NCBI GenBank assembly: GCA_011389605.1
Contig: JAABTZ010000042.1
Coordinates: 1 to 11,687 of the forward strand
Source: Desulfobacteraceae bacterium
GTDB lineage: Bacteria; Desulfobacterota; Desulfobacteria; Desulfobacterales; Desulfosalsimonadaceae
Length of the DNA: 11,687 nucleotides
Direction: 5' to 3'
The translations under genes and the position numbers were made by a program. Shown here one piece after another: positions 5,815 to 11,687 of this stretch (positions within the stretch are counted from its first letter, which is position 1; every line of letters starts with the position of its first letter). The notes beneath the pieces were generated by a model, which saw only the letters and a list, made by a program, of their open reading frames with translations, was not told where the DNA came from and made no database searches.

Positions 5815-7791
5815 TTAGCTGGGAATGATCTGTTTGTAATCCCGCTTGAAGGTATCCCATTTCTGGGCCTTGGGATCATACTTGGAGTTGGTGAAGCAGA
5901 ACCAGTTCTTATCATCCTGGTTGGGATAGTCGGACTGATAGTAGAAGCCAGGATAACGGGTTTCCTTGCGGAACTGGATGTGACGCAGATGGGATTCCAC
6001 CGTCCAGATGCGGTGATAGATTTCCCAAGCGCGCATCAGTTCATGCAGGTCGCCGGCGGCCAGTTTTTCGCAGTCTTCACGCATGACTTCCAGCATATCC
6101 ATGACGATTTCAAGGTTTTTGCTGGTGGTCTGGTAGAAAGTTGCGGTACCTGCACCGTATTCATGAGTTGCTTTCATCAGCCGGTACATCATGCCTTCGG
6201 GCTTGAGGTAGTTGGGGTTGATGTCTTCTGCGGTTGTATATTCAAAGTTGTCCAGATAGGTGAGAACCGGTTTGTAGACCAGGGCCACGACTTCTTCCTT
6301 GCTAAGAGCCAGCTCGGGGGAGAAGTCGGCGTGATCCTTGGTATAACGGACCATCTGCTTAGCAGCCATACGACCTTCTGCATGGGAGCCGGAGGAGAAT
6401 TTATGGCCGGAGCAGCCAACGCCGTCACCGGAGGTGAACAGACCGTTGACCGTGGTCATGCGGTTGTAGACCTTGCCGTTGTCTGCCTTGATCTTGAAAT
6501 CATCAGGGACCCAGTCATAGTCAGGCCCGGAGACCCACAGACCGCAGCAGCCCGAGTGCGAACCCAGCAGGTACGGCTCGGTGGGCATGAGCTCGGAGTT
6601 CTTCTTTTCCGGTTCGGTGTTGGTGGCGCACCACAGGTTGGCCTGGCCACATGTCATGTCCAGGAAGTCTTCCCAAGCTTCGGACTCAAGATGCTTGAGT
6701 TCCTTCTTGTCCATGGTCTTGCCCAGGTCGGCAAGGGCGGTGACTGTGTCCATAAGGATCGGGCCGCGGCCAGCTTTCATCTCAAAGAGCATGAGGTGGT
6801 TACGCAGACAGGTCGGGGTAATGGCTGCGGTGCCGTAGGGAGCATAGAATTCCAGCTCTTTTTTGGCTGCATCGCTTGCCACGTAGTTTTCACCCAGTCC
6901 GTTGAGGGCTTTGGCTTTAAACAGCAGGAACCATGCACCCACCGGGCCGTAGCCGTCTTTGAAGCGTGCGGGGGTGAAACGGTTTTCCATCATGGACAGC
7001 TCGGCGCCGACCTTCATGCACAGGGTATAGGTGGAACCGGAGTTCCATACCGGGTACCATGCACGGCCTTTGCCTTCACCCACCGACCGCGGCTGGTAAA
7101 TATTGACCGCACCGCCGCAGGCCACCATCATGGTTTTAGCCTTGATGATATAGACTTTGTTTTCACGCACGGAGAAACCAACCGCGCCTGCGATCTGGTT
7201 TTCCTTGTTTTTGTCGAGCAGCAGTTCAACGATGAAAACCCGCTCCAGGATGTTGTCGTCGCCCAGTGCCTTTTTGGCGGCTTCGGCAACGATCCGCTTG
7301 TAGGATTCGCCGTTGATCATGATCTGCCATTTACCTGTACGGACAGGCTGGGCACCGGATTTCAGGCTGCCCTGCTTCAGACCTTTTTTACCATCAAGGT
7401 TCTTGCCTTCCGGGGATTTCTTCCACACGGGCAGGCCCCATTCCTCAAACAGATGAACAGAGTCATCCACGTGGCAGCCCAGGTCGAAGATCAGGTCCTC
7501 GCGGACAATGCCCATCAGGTCGTTTCTGACCATGCGGACATAGTCATCAGGAGTATTGTCGCCTATATAGGTGTTGATTGCGGAAAGACCCTGGGCAACA
7601 GCACCTGACCGTTCCAGTGCAGCCTTGTCCACGAGCAGTACGGACTCGCTGTCAGTCCACTTCTTTACTTCAAAGGCAGCCCCGCAGGACGCCATACCGC
7701 CGCCTACGATCAGGATGTCGACTTCCTTCTCCACAACTTCCGGATCTCTTACGGCCTTGAGTTCACCCTTGGGTTTATTCGGTAATGCCAT
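5815..7791 (-). CDS. aprA: Adenylylsulfate (APS) reductase, alpha subunit AprA
   Basis: AprA is the FAD-containing catalytic subunit of cytoplasmic APS reductase. It converts adenosine 5'-phosphosulfate and two electrons to sulfite and AMP, or the reverse in sulfur oxidisers. The 658-residue product has the fumarate-reductase-like fold: an FAD motif (DILIVGGGMASCG, 25-37), the segment ENRFTPARFKDGYGP (269-283) whose Arg271 corresponds to a substrate-binding arginine of the family, His412 in SHSGCCGLWVSG, and a C-terminal flavin segment (LFTSGDGVGCSGHKFSSG, 451-468). Trp245 in RAWYP is also a plausible active-site residue. The length matches the family. GGAGG (7803-7799) is seven bases from the ATG. 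It follows aprB after 60 bp and ends at a strong terminator. Residue roles come from knowledge of characterised AprA proteins; I did not align them. Confidence 0.98.
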   Translation of the reverse strand: MALPNKPKGELKAVRDPEVVEKEVDILIVGGGMASCGAAFEVKKWTDSESVLLVDKAALERSGAVAQGLSAINTYIGDNTPDDYVRMVRNDLMGIVREDLIFDLGCHVDDSVHLFEEWGLPVWKKSPEGKNLDGKKGLKQGSLKSGAQPVRTGKWQIMINGESYKRIVAEAAKKALGDDNILERVFIVELLLDKNKENQIAGAVGFSVRENKVYIIKAKTMMVACGGAVNIYQPRSVGEGKGRAWYPVWNSGSTYTLCMKVGAELSMMENRFTPARFKDGYGPVGAWFLLFKAKALNGLGENYVASDAAKKELEFYAPYGTAAITPTCLRNHLMLFEMKAGRGPILMDTVTALADLGKTMDKKELKHLESEAWEDFLDMTCGQANLWCATNTEPEKKNSELMPTEPYLLGSHSGCCGLWVSGPDYDWVPDDFKIKADNGKVYNRMTTVNGLFTSGDGVGCSGHKFSSGSHAEGRMAAKQMVRYTKDHADFSPELALSKEEVVALVYKPVLTYLDNFEYTTAEDINPNYLKPEGMMYRLMKATHEYGAGTATFYQTTSKNLEIVMDMLEVMREDCEKLAAGDLHELMRAWEIYHRIWTVESHLRHIQFRKETRYPGFYYQSDYPNQDDKNWFCFTNSKYDPKAQKWDTFKRDYKQIIPS

Positions 7792-7851
7792 CTTATATCC
7801 TCCTTAAAGATCGAATCAGTTTAAATTTGTCCTTGTCGGTCCGGGCAGCGG

Positions 7852-8289
7852 CTATACAGTAGCCTGAGGTTTCGGGACCTGGTAGCCGTCAGCTTCTTCG
7901 GTGGACAGCAGGTCGCTTTGGAGATCCTTGCCCTTCAGATCGTTGTAGGCATTGGCTTCACCTTCAGGGGTGGTCCGGATGGGGAACTTGAACCGCTTGA
8001 CCAGGCCGTTTCTGAACTTACAGGTCCACATGACATCTTCGGTTCCCAGCATGGGGTAGATGCTGCTTCCCAGAGGAACAAAGTCGGCATAGCCGCGAAC
8101 TTCAATGGCCTGTGTCGGGCAGATCTTCACACAGGAAAAACATTCCCAGCACTGATCTGGCTCCTGGTTGTAGGCTTTCATGGTGTTTGGTTCGAGGACC
8201 ATCAAGTCGTTGGGACAAATGTACATACATGCTGTCTTGTCCCCGCCCTTGCAGCCGTCGCATTTTTCAGTAATTACGAAACTTGGCAT
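7852..8289 (-). CDS. aprB: Adenylylsulfate (APS) reductase, beta subunit AprB
   Basis: AprB is the electron-transfer subunit of APS reductase and carries two [4Fe-4S] clusters to the FAD of AprA. The 145-residue product has a first motif, CX2CX7CX3CP (Cys10/13/21/25), and a second, CX2CX2CX3CP (Cys47/50/53/57). Trp48, within the second motif (CWEC), is at the position of the tryptophan thought to relay electrons to FAD in the characterised archaeal enzyme. The C-terminal tail after about residue 85 is of the type that wraps around AprA. An upstream TTG at 8310 is in frame, but AGGAGG (8301-8296) lies six bases from ATG at 8289, and the product then begins MPSFVITEKCDGC as expected. It is the first gene of the aprBA unit, preceded by a long structured leader. 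Confidence 0.97.
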   Translation of the reverse strand: MPSFVITEKCDGCKGGDKTACMYICPNDLMVLEPNTMKAYNQEPDQCWECFSCVKICPTQAIEVRGYADFVPLGSSIYPMLGTEDVMWTCKFRNGLVKRFKFPIRTTPEGEANAYNDLKGKDLQSDLLSTEEADGYQVPKPQATV

Positions 8290-8295
8290 TATCAA

Positions 8296-8301
8296 CCTCC
8301 T
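8296..8301 (-). promoter_or_regulatory. Ribosome binding site that fixes the aprB start
   Basis: AGGAGG on the minus strand lies six bases from ATG at 8289. This supports a 145-residue AprB over the longer form starting at the TTG at 8310. Confidence 0.85.
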
Positions 8302-8313
8302 GATTGTCAATTG

Positions 8314-8341
8314 TTAGTGAATGTCACAACATCTCCACTAA
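8314..8341 (-). promoter_or_regulatory. Leader hairpin just upstream of the aprB ribosome binding site
   Basis: On the minus strand TTAGTG (8341-8336) pairs with CACTAA (8319-8314). Inside, ATGT (8332-8329) pairs with ACAT (8324-8321) around TGTG, with a GAG/T internal loop between the two stems. It ends 12 bases before the aprB Shine-Dalgarno sequence and could protect the mRNA or modulate translation. It is modest in stability. Confidence 0.35.
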
Positions 8342-8376
8342 GTTCATGTTAAAAAATAAAATTTTTCCCGCTAGCC

Positions 8377-8401
8377 GTGAGCACCTCCTTTCTCATCTCA
8401 C
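8377..8401 (-). promoter_or_regulatory. Startless Shine-Dalgarno sequence in a hairpin loop of the aprB leader
   Basis: AAAGGAGGTG (8391-8382) would pair over ten bases with the usual 3' end of bacterial 16S rRNA, yet no ATG, GTG or TTG follows at a usable distance; the next ATG (8347) is 34 bases on and opens only a seven-codon frame. It lies in a 15-base loop closed by GTGAG (8401-8397) and CTCAC (8381-8377). It is 92 bases before aprB. Possible roles are ribosome standby, mRNA protection or a relic of a lost gene. Confidence 0.4.
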
Positions 8402-8555
8402 ACGTGCCGAATCATTTAAACATCCTTATAAAATGTTCCGTTCCATCGCATCTTTATCAGTTTAAAAATCGGGTTCCGATTGTCCTATTCACTTGGAAAT
8501 TCAATATATCATGAAAAATCAAAATGCTACACTCATCCCATTTTGCAAAGTAATT

Positions 8556-8584
8556 TATCTAACACCCGGACCTTATATTGTCAA
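8556..8584 (-). promoter_or_regulatory. Candidate sigma-70-type promoter for aprBA
   Basis: A perfect -35 TTGACA (8584-8579) is followed after exactly 17 bases by TAGATA (8561-8556), which matches three of six -10 bases in an AT-rich setting. Transcription would start near 8549. This is the best promoter match before aprB, and its position after the alr stop fits independent, strong expression of APS reductase. Confidence 0.5.
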
Positions 8585-8692
8585 GAGATTTCGACGTTTC
8601 AATTTAATGGCAATTCCGATGGGTTACGTCTTTATCTAAAGCTCAATATATAGTCCTGAAAAGCAGATGAAATACAAGATGTCGGGGCTGTT

Positions 8693-9847
8693 TTAGGCCT
8701 GTTTCATGTATACCCGTGGAATTCTCGACGAAATCCCGGATAACACTTCATAATGAATAGTTCCCAGCGCATTTGCCAGGGCGGAGACCGGCAGCTTTCC
8801 CCAGGCATCCCGGCCAAAGATCAATGCGGCATCCCCGCAGGCGACCTGCGGGATAAGACCCACATCAAGCATGGTGTGGTCCATACATACACGGCCGATT
8901 ACAGGGGCTTGACAGCCTCGTACCAGCATAATGCCCGTGGATGAAAACCGCCTGGAAAATCCGTCTGCATACCCGGCAGCCACAGTTGCAATAACTGTCT
9001 TTTCCCGGGTTTGTGCCGTCCATCCATAACTGACTTTAAATCCGGCTCCCACGGTTTTTAAATGAACAATCCGGGCACGGACACTCATGGCCGGCTCAAG
9101 CCTTATATTCTGCGGGTCGGCTTTTTCCCATGGATAACATCCATAGATGCTTATCCCCGGACGAACCATATCCAGATGAGACTCCGGCAGCCTGATAAGA
9201 GCTGCGCTGTTTGCCGCATGGCGGACTGCAAAATTTATCCCCCTGTTTTTCAGCTGTGACAGGATGCCCAAAAAGATGTCCAGCTGATTTCTTGCCCCGG
9301 CAAGGTCTGCGCTGTCGGCCGTGGCAAAATGGGTATAAACCCCTTCTGCCGAAAGCCCGGGCAGGTTGCAGATAGCAGTGATTTCATCGGCCGCATCCAA
9401 AAAATCACTGTCTTGACAAGATGCAATTCCAGCAACACCCAGACGCCCCATGCCGGTATCAACCTTTACATGAACACGCAGGGTCCTCCCCGCAGACTCT
9501 GCCCCACGGCTAAGCGCACTTGCATCGGCATAGGATGAAACTGTCTGGATCAGATCATTGTCAATAAGTTTACGGGTCATTTCCGGACGAGTGTGGCCGA
9601 AAATTAAAATATGCGCAGCAATCCCTGCCTGCCTGAGCTCCATGGCTTCGCCCAGGCGCGCCACTGCCAGGTAATCTGCCCCTGCAGCAAGGGCCTGACA
9701 GGCCACGGGGACTGCTCCGTGGCCGTAGGCATCTGCCTTTACCACTGCCATAAGCTTTGTGCCATAGCGCAATTTAGCCCTCAGGTTGCCAATATTTTGG
9801 GCAATGGCTGCCAGATCGATTTCCGCCCAGATGTCATGAGGTATCAA
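8693..9847 (-). CDS. alr: Alanine racemase (PLP-dependent)
   Basis: Alanine racemase interconverts L- and D-alanine to supply D-alanine for peptidoglycan, in the cytoplasm. The 384-residue product has the N-terminal TIM-barrel signature WAEIDLAAIAQNI (7-19), the PLP lysine Lys37 in AVVKADAYGHG, and the likely second catalytic residue Tyr274 in VSYGWTA. It also has RHAANSAA (209-216), the conserved MVRPGISIYG (227-236) and GRVCMDHTMLDV (318-329). The start is TTG at 9847: GGAG (9857-9854) is six bases upstream, no ATG is available in frame upstream, and the family N-terminus begins a few residues later. It stands 215 bp from comM across a long inverted repeat and 403 bp from aprB, so it is probably its own unit. 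A housekeeping enzyme, with no direct role in sulfur metabolism. Confidence 0.95.
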   Translation of the reverse strand: MIPHDIWAEIDLAAIAQNIGNLRAKLRYGTKLMAVVKADAYGHGAVPVACQALAAGADYLAVARLGEAMELRQAGIAAHILIFGHTRPEMTRKLIDNDLIQTVSSYADASALSRGAESAGRTLRVHVKVDTGMGRLGVAGIASCQDSDFLDAADEITAICNLPGLSAEGVYTHFATADSADLAGARNQLDIFLGILSQLKNRGINFAVRHAANSAALIRLPESHLDMVRPGISIYGCYPWEKADPQNIRLEPAMSVRARIVHLKTVGAGFKVSYGWTAQTREKTVIATVAAGYADGFSRRFSSTGIMLVRGCQAPVIGRVCMDHTMLDVGLIPQVACGDAALIFGRDAWGKLPVSALANALGTIHYEVLSGISSRIPRVYMKQA

Positions 9848-9886
9848 GATGGACTCCAGACATATTGTATTTAAATAAAATTTTGA

Positions 9887-10006
9887 CGGCTTCGTAAAAG
9901 TCCAATATCTGCGTTACGCGCGATTTTTCAGAATTTCACGTACTGCTAAGTACCCTGCATTCTTCAAAATCGCGCAAGCCTTGATCTTGAACTTTTAACA
10001 AAGCCG
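9887..10006. repeat. 120-bp imperfect inverted repeat between comM and alr
   Basis: The whole segment is symmetrical about 9946.5. CGGCTT (9887-9892) matches AAGCCG (10001-10006). Further in are TAAAAGT/ACTTTTA, GCGCGATTTT/AAAATCGCGC and GAAT/ATTC, and the centre is GTACT-gcta-AGTAC (9940-9953). The arms look roughly three-quarters complementary by eye over about 58 bp each. As RNA it would form one long hairpin on either strand. It carries no gene and no evident transposase, so it resembles a non-autonomous or REP-like intergenic element. No target-site duplication is apparent. Confidence 0.75.
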
Positions 10007-10062
10007 CTTAAAAGCGAGTTTTTAAAGGCTCATCAAATTTGATCGTAAAATCGCTCAGCCCG

Positions 10063-11589
10063 TTACAAAGGCCGGTCCATGCTCCGGTAGCCGATAGCCT
10101 CCAGGATATGCGGCGGTTGGATACCAGGGGATTTGTCCAGATCAGCTATGGTGCGGGAAATTTTTAAAATCCGGTGATATGCCCTGGCCGAAAGCCCGAG
10201 GCGGTCAGCCGCGTTTTTCAAAATCTGCCCGGATTCACTGTCAATGGTGCAATGCTGGCGGATGTTACGGCTGTTCATGCCCGCATTGGTCCGTACGCGG
10301 CTTTTGCCAAAACGCCGTGCCTGGATTTTCCGGGCGGCAATTACTCTTTTGCAGATCTGTGCCGAAGATTCCGCTGCTTTTTCCCCCACCAAATCGCTGT
10401 AAACCACCGCCGGCACCTCCACATGTATGTCTATGCGGTCGAGCAGAGGCCCGGAAAGCCTGCTGCGATATTTGGCTATCTGGGTCGAGGAACAACGGCA
10501 TTCATGGGCAGGATCAGAATAATATCCGCACGGACAGGGATTTAAAGCTGCTATAAGGATGAAATCTGATGGATATGTAAGGGATGTGGATGCCCGGGAT
10601 ATAGTCACCTGCAGATCCTCCAGAGGCTGGCGCAGAACCTCGAGAACGCTTTTTTTAAATTCCGGCAGCTCATCTAAAAACAACACGCCGTTATGGGCAA
10701 GGCTCACCTCCCCTGGCCTTGGCACTGTTCCGCCGCCGATCAGGCCTGCATCGGAGATGGTATGATGTGGGGCCCGAAAGGGCCGCTGTGTTACAAGGGC
10801 CTGCTGCTTTGACAGCAGTCCGGCAACGCTGAATATCTTTGTGGTTTCAATGGCCTCGGTAAAATCCATGGGAGGCACAATCCCGGCAAAGCGCCGGGCC
10901 AGCATGGTCTTTCCTGATCCCGGCGGCCCGATCATAAGTACGTTATGCGCCCCGGCAGCTGCAATTTCCAGAGCCCTTTTTACATGCCCCTGGCCGGCTA
11001 CCTCGGAAAAATCGGCTTCCGCAACGCTGTATGTATTTATGTCAAGTCCCGTCGCAGGAGGCTCGGGAATAATCTCTTTGGTTTGGCGCAAGAAATCAAC
11101 CACTTCAGACAGACTCTGCACCGGATAGACGTCTATTCCCTTAACAACTGAGGCTTCCCTGCGATTGTCAGCAGGGGACAGAAAACCTGCAAATCCAGCC
11201 TCATTTGCGGCAATGGCAAGAGGCAGGCAGCCCGTGACAGGCTTGATGCGGCCATCGAGAGCCAGTTCCCCCACCAGCAAAAAGTCGTCTGCCCCATGGG
11301 ACGGCAATAAACCAGAGGCTTCCAGAATGCCTACGGCTATGGGTAAATCAAAACCCGTGCCCTCCTTTTTGATGTGTGCCGGAGCAAGATTGACAGTGAT
11401 CCTGTCATCGGGAAAATCGTAACCGCAGTTGACAATGGCGGCCTTGACCCTTTCGCGGCTTTCACGGACAGCCGCCTCGGGAAGGCCAACTGTGGCAAAT
11501 GCCGGAAGACCCCGGGCAATGTCGACTTCCACCTCCATAAGCAGACCGTTGACACCGATTACAGATCCGGTAATCACCCTGGATAACAC
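10063..11589 (-). CDS. comM: Mg-chelatase-like AAA+ ATPase of the ComM/YifB family
   Basis: ComM/YifB proteins are hexameric AAA+ helicases that, in naturally competent bacteria, promote branch migration during integration of taken-up DNA. The family is also widespread in non-competent bacteria. The 508-residue product begins with the ChlI-like, Lon-S16-fold N-terminal domain (VEVDIARGLPAF, then VGLPEAAVRESRERV, about 20-48). It has a Walker A motif, GPPGSGKT (221-228), a Walker B motif, VLFLDELPEF (302-311), and the family zinc-site-like cysteines CPCGYYSDPAHECRC (352-366). The SGPLLDRIDIHV segment follows at about 379-390, and the Mg-chelatase C-terminal domain ends the protein. The start is GTG at 11589: GGGAGGG (11603-11597) lies seven bases upstream, and MLSRV fits the family N-terminus. 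The length equals that of typical members. No other competence gene is in view. Confidence 0.95.
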   Translation of the reverse strand: MLSRVITGSVIGVNGLLMEVEVDIARGLPAFATVGLPEAAVRESRERVKAAIVNCGYDFPDDRITVNLAPAHIKKEGTGFDLPIAVGILEASGLLPSHGADDFLLVGELALDGRIKPVTGCLPLAIAANEAGFAGFLSPADNRREASVVKGIDVYPVQSLSEVVDFLRQTKEIIPEPPATGLDINTYSVAEADFSEVAGQGHVKRALEIAAAGAHNVLMIGPPGSGKTMLARRFAGIVPPMDFTEAIETTKIFSVAGLLSKQQALVTQRPFRAPHHTISDAGLIGGGTVPRPGEVSLAHNGVLFLDELPEFKKSVLEVLRQPLEDLQVTISRASTSLTYPSDFILIAALNPCPCGYYSDPAHECRCSSTQIAKYRSRLSGPLLDRIDIHVEVPAVVYSDLVGEKAAESSAQICKRVIAARKIQARRFGKSRVRTNAGMNSRNIRQHCTIDSESGQILKNAADRLGLSARAYHRILKISRTIADLDKSPGIQPPHILEAIGYRSMDRPL

Positions 11590-11606
11590 GAAACTTCCCT
11601 CCCTGT

Positions 11607-11624
11607 ATCCGGCCTGTGCCGGAT
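11607..11624 (-). promoter_or_regulatory. Hairpin immediately upstream of the comM ribosome binding site
   Basis: ATCCGGC (11607-11613) pairs perfectly with GCCGGAT (11618-11624) around a four-base loop. On the minus strand it ends three bases before the GGGAGGG of comM and has no U-tract, so it is not a typical terminator. It could affect ribosome access or mRNA stability. Confidence 0.4.
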
Positions 11625-11672
11625 CCTGTTGAACCTGGCTGGTTTTAATGCATTTTTGTCAGACAGAAAAAA

Positions 11673-11681
11673 ATCATAACA
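11673..11681 (-). promoter_or_regulatory. Candidate extended -10 promoter for comM
   Basis: TGT followed by TATGAT on the minus strand is an extended -10 with five of six -10 bases matching. Transcription would start near 11666, leaving about 76 bases of leader that includes the hairpin. The -35 position lies beyond the right edge and cannot be judged. Confidence 0.3.
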
Positions 11682-11687
11682 AAGCAT

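Larger units (their letters stand above)
8290..8692. other. alr-aprB intergenic region with aprB leader
   Basis: This 403-bp AT-rich gap has no gene. It contains a candidate aprB promoter (8584-8556), a possible five-codon leader frame (ATG at 8415, MIRHV, TGA at 8400-8398, with AAGGA seven bases upstream), a 10-base match to an ideal ribosome binding site without a start codon (8391-8382), and a two-part hairpin just before the aprB ribosome binding site (8341-8314). If transcription starts near 8549, the aprB leader is about 260 bases. No clear terminator follows alr. Confidence 0.7.

Noticed and set aside
5980..7608. 542-codon plus-strand open frame antisense to aprA
   Set aside because: It lies wholly opposite the certain aprA gene, resembles no known family, is rich in His/Phe/Val/Gly as expected of a shadow frame, and lacks a plausible ribosome binding site in context.
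8305..8310. Minus-strand TTGACA just before aprB
   Set aside because: It is about 16 bases from the start codon, with the Shine-Dalgarno sequence in between, so it cannot be the -35 of a promoter for aprB.
9887..10006. Interpretation of the long dyad as a CRISPR unit or a tRNA
   Set aside because: There is a single dyad with no spaced direct repeats, and no cloverleaf or TΨC-like segment is present.
10005..10023. CGCTTAAAAGCG followed by AGTTTTT as a plus-strand terminator
   Set aside because: The stem is only four to five bases with a tiny loop, and no plus-strand gene ends here.

Overview
The window is a core dissimilatory sulfur-metabolism locus. Every confidently called gene lies on the minus strand, so transcription runs right to left: comM, alr, aprB, aprA, qmoA, qmoB, qmoC, then the start of a GAF-domain gene cut by the left edge. 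The AprBA-QmoABC set, the moderate GC content with strong AGGAGG ribosome binding sites, and the character of the intergenic repeat DNA suggest a sulfate-reducing Desulfobacterota bacterium, most likely a Desulfobacterales-type organism. That is inferred from gene content and protein character; no sequence comparison was run.

Layout. 11589-10063 is a complete Mg-chelatase-like AAA+ ATPase (ComM/YifB). 10062-9848 is an intergenic gap filled largely by a 120-bp imperfect inverted repeat. 9847-8693 is alanine racemase with a TTG start. 8692-8290 is a 403-bp non-coding stretch with a good candidate promoter and a long structured leader for aprB. 8289-7852 (aprB) and 7791-5815 (aprA) encode APS reductase and end at a strong terminator hairpin (5754-5784). 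5814-5488 is a 327-bp gap. 5487-4210 (qmoA), 4198-1862 (qmoB) and 1820-654 (qmoC) form a tight operon, ended by two tandem hairpin terminators. 653-296 is non-coding, and 295-1 is the 5' part of a GAF-domain gene.

How the genes work together. QmoC takes electrons from the membrane quinone pool through a NarI-like heme b domain and two [4Fe-4S] clusters. The HdrA-like flavoproteins QmoA and QmoB are thought to pass them on to AprB, whose two clusters feed the FAD of AprA, where adenosine 5'-phosphosulfate is reduced to sulfite and AMP. The sequence does not show which direction the pathway runs. The ATP sulfurylase gene (sat) and a qmoD-like gene, often found beside these genes in other sulfate reducers, are absent here. 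alr and comM are housekeeping or DNA-uptake neighbours with no evident link to sulfur metabolism.

I found no wholly new protein system. The features worth a second look are non-coding: the terminator separating apr from qmo, the aprB leader with a near-perfect but startless Shine-Dalgarno sequence in a hairpin loop, and the long dyad between comM and alr.
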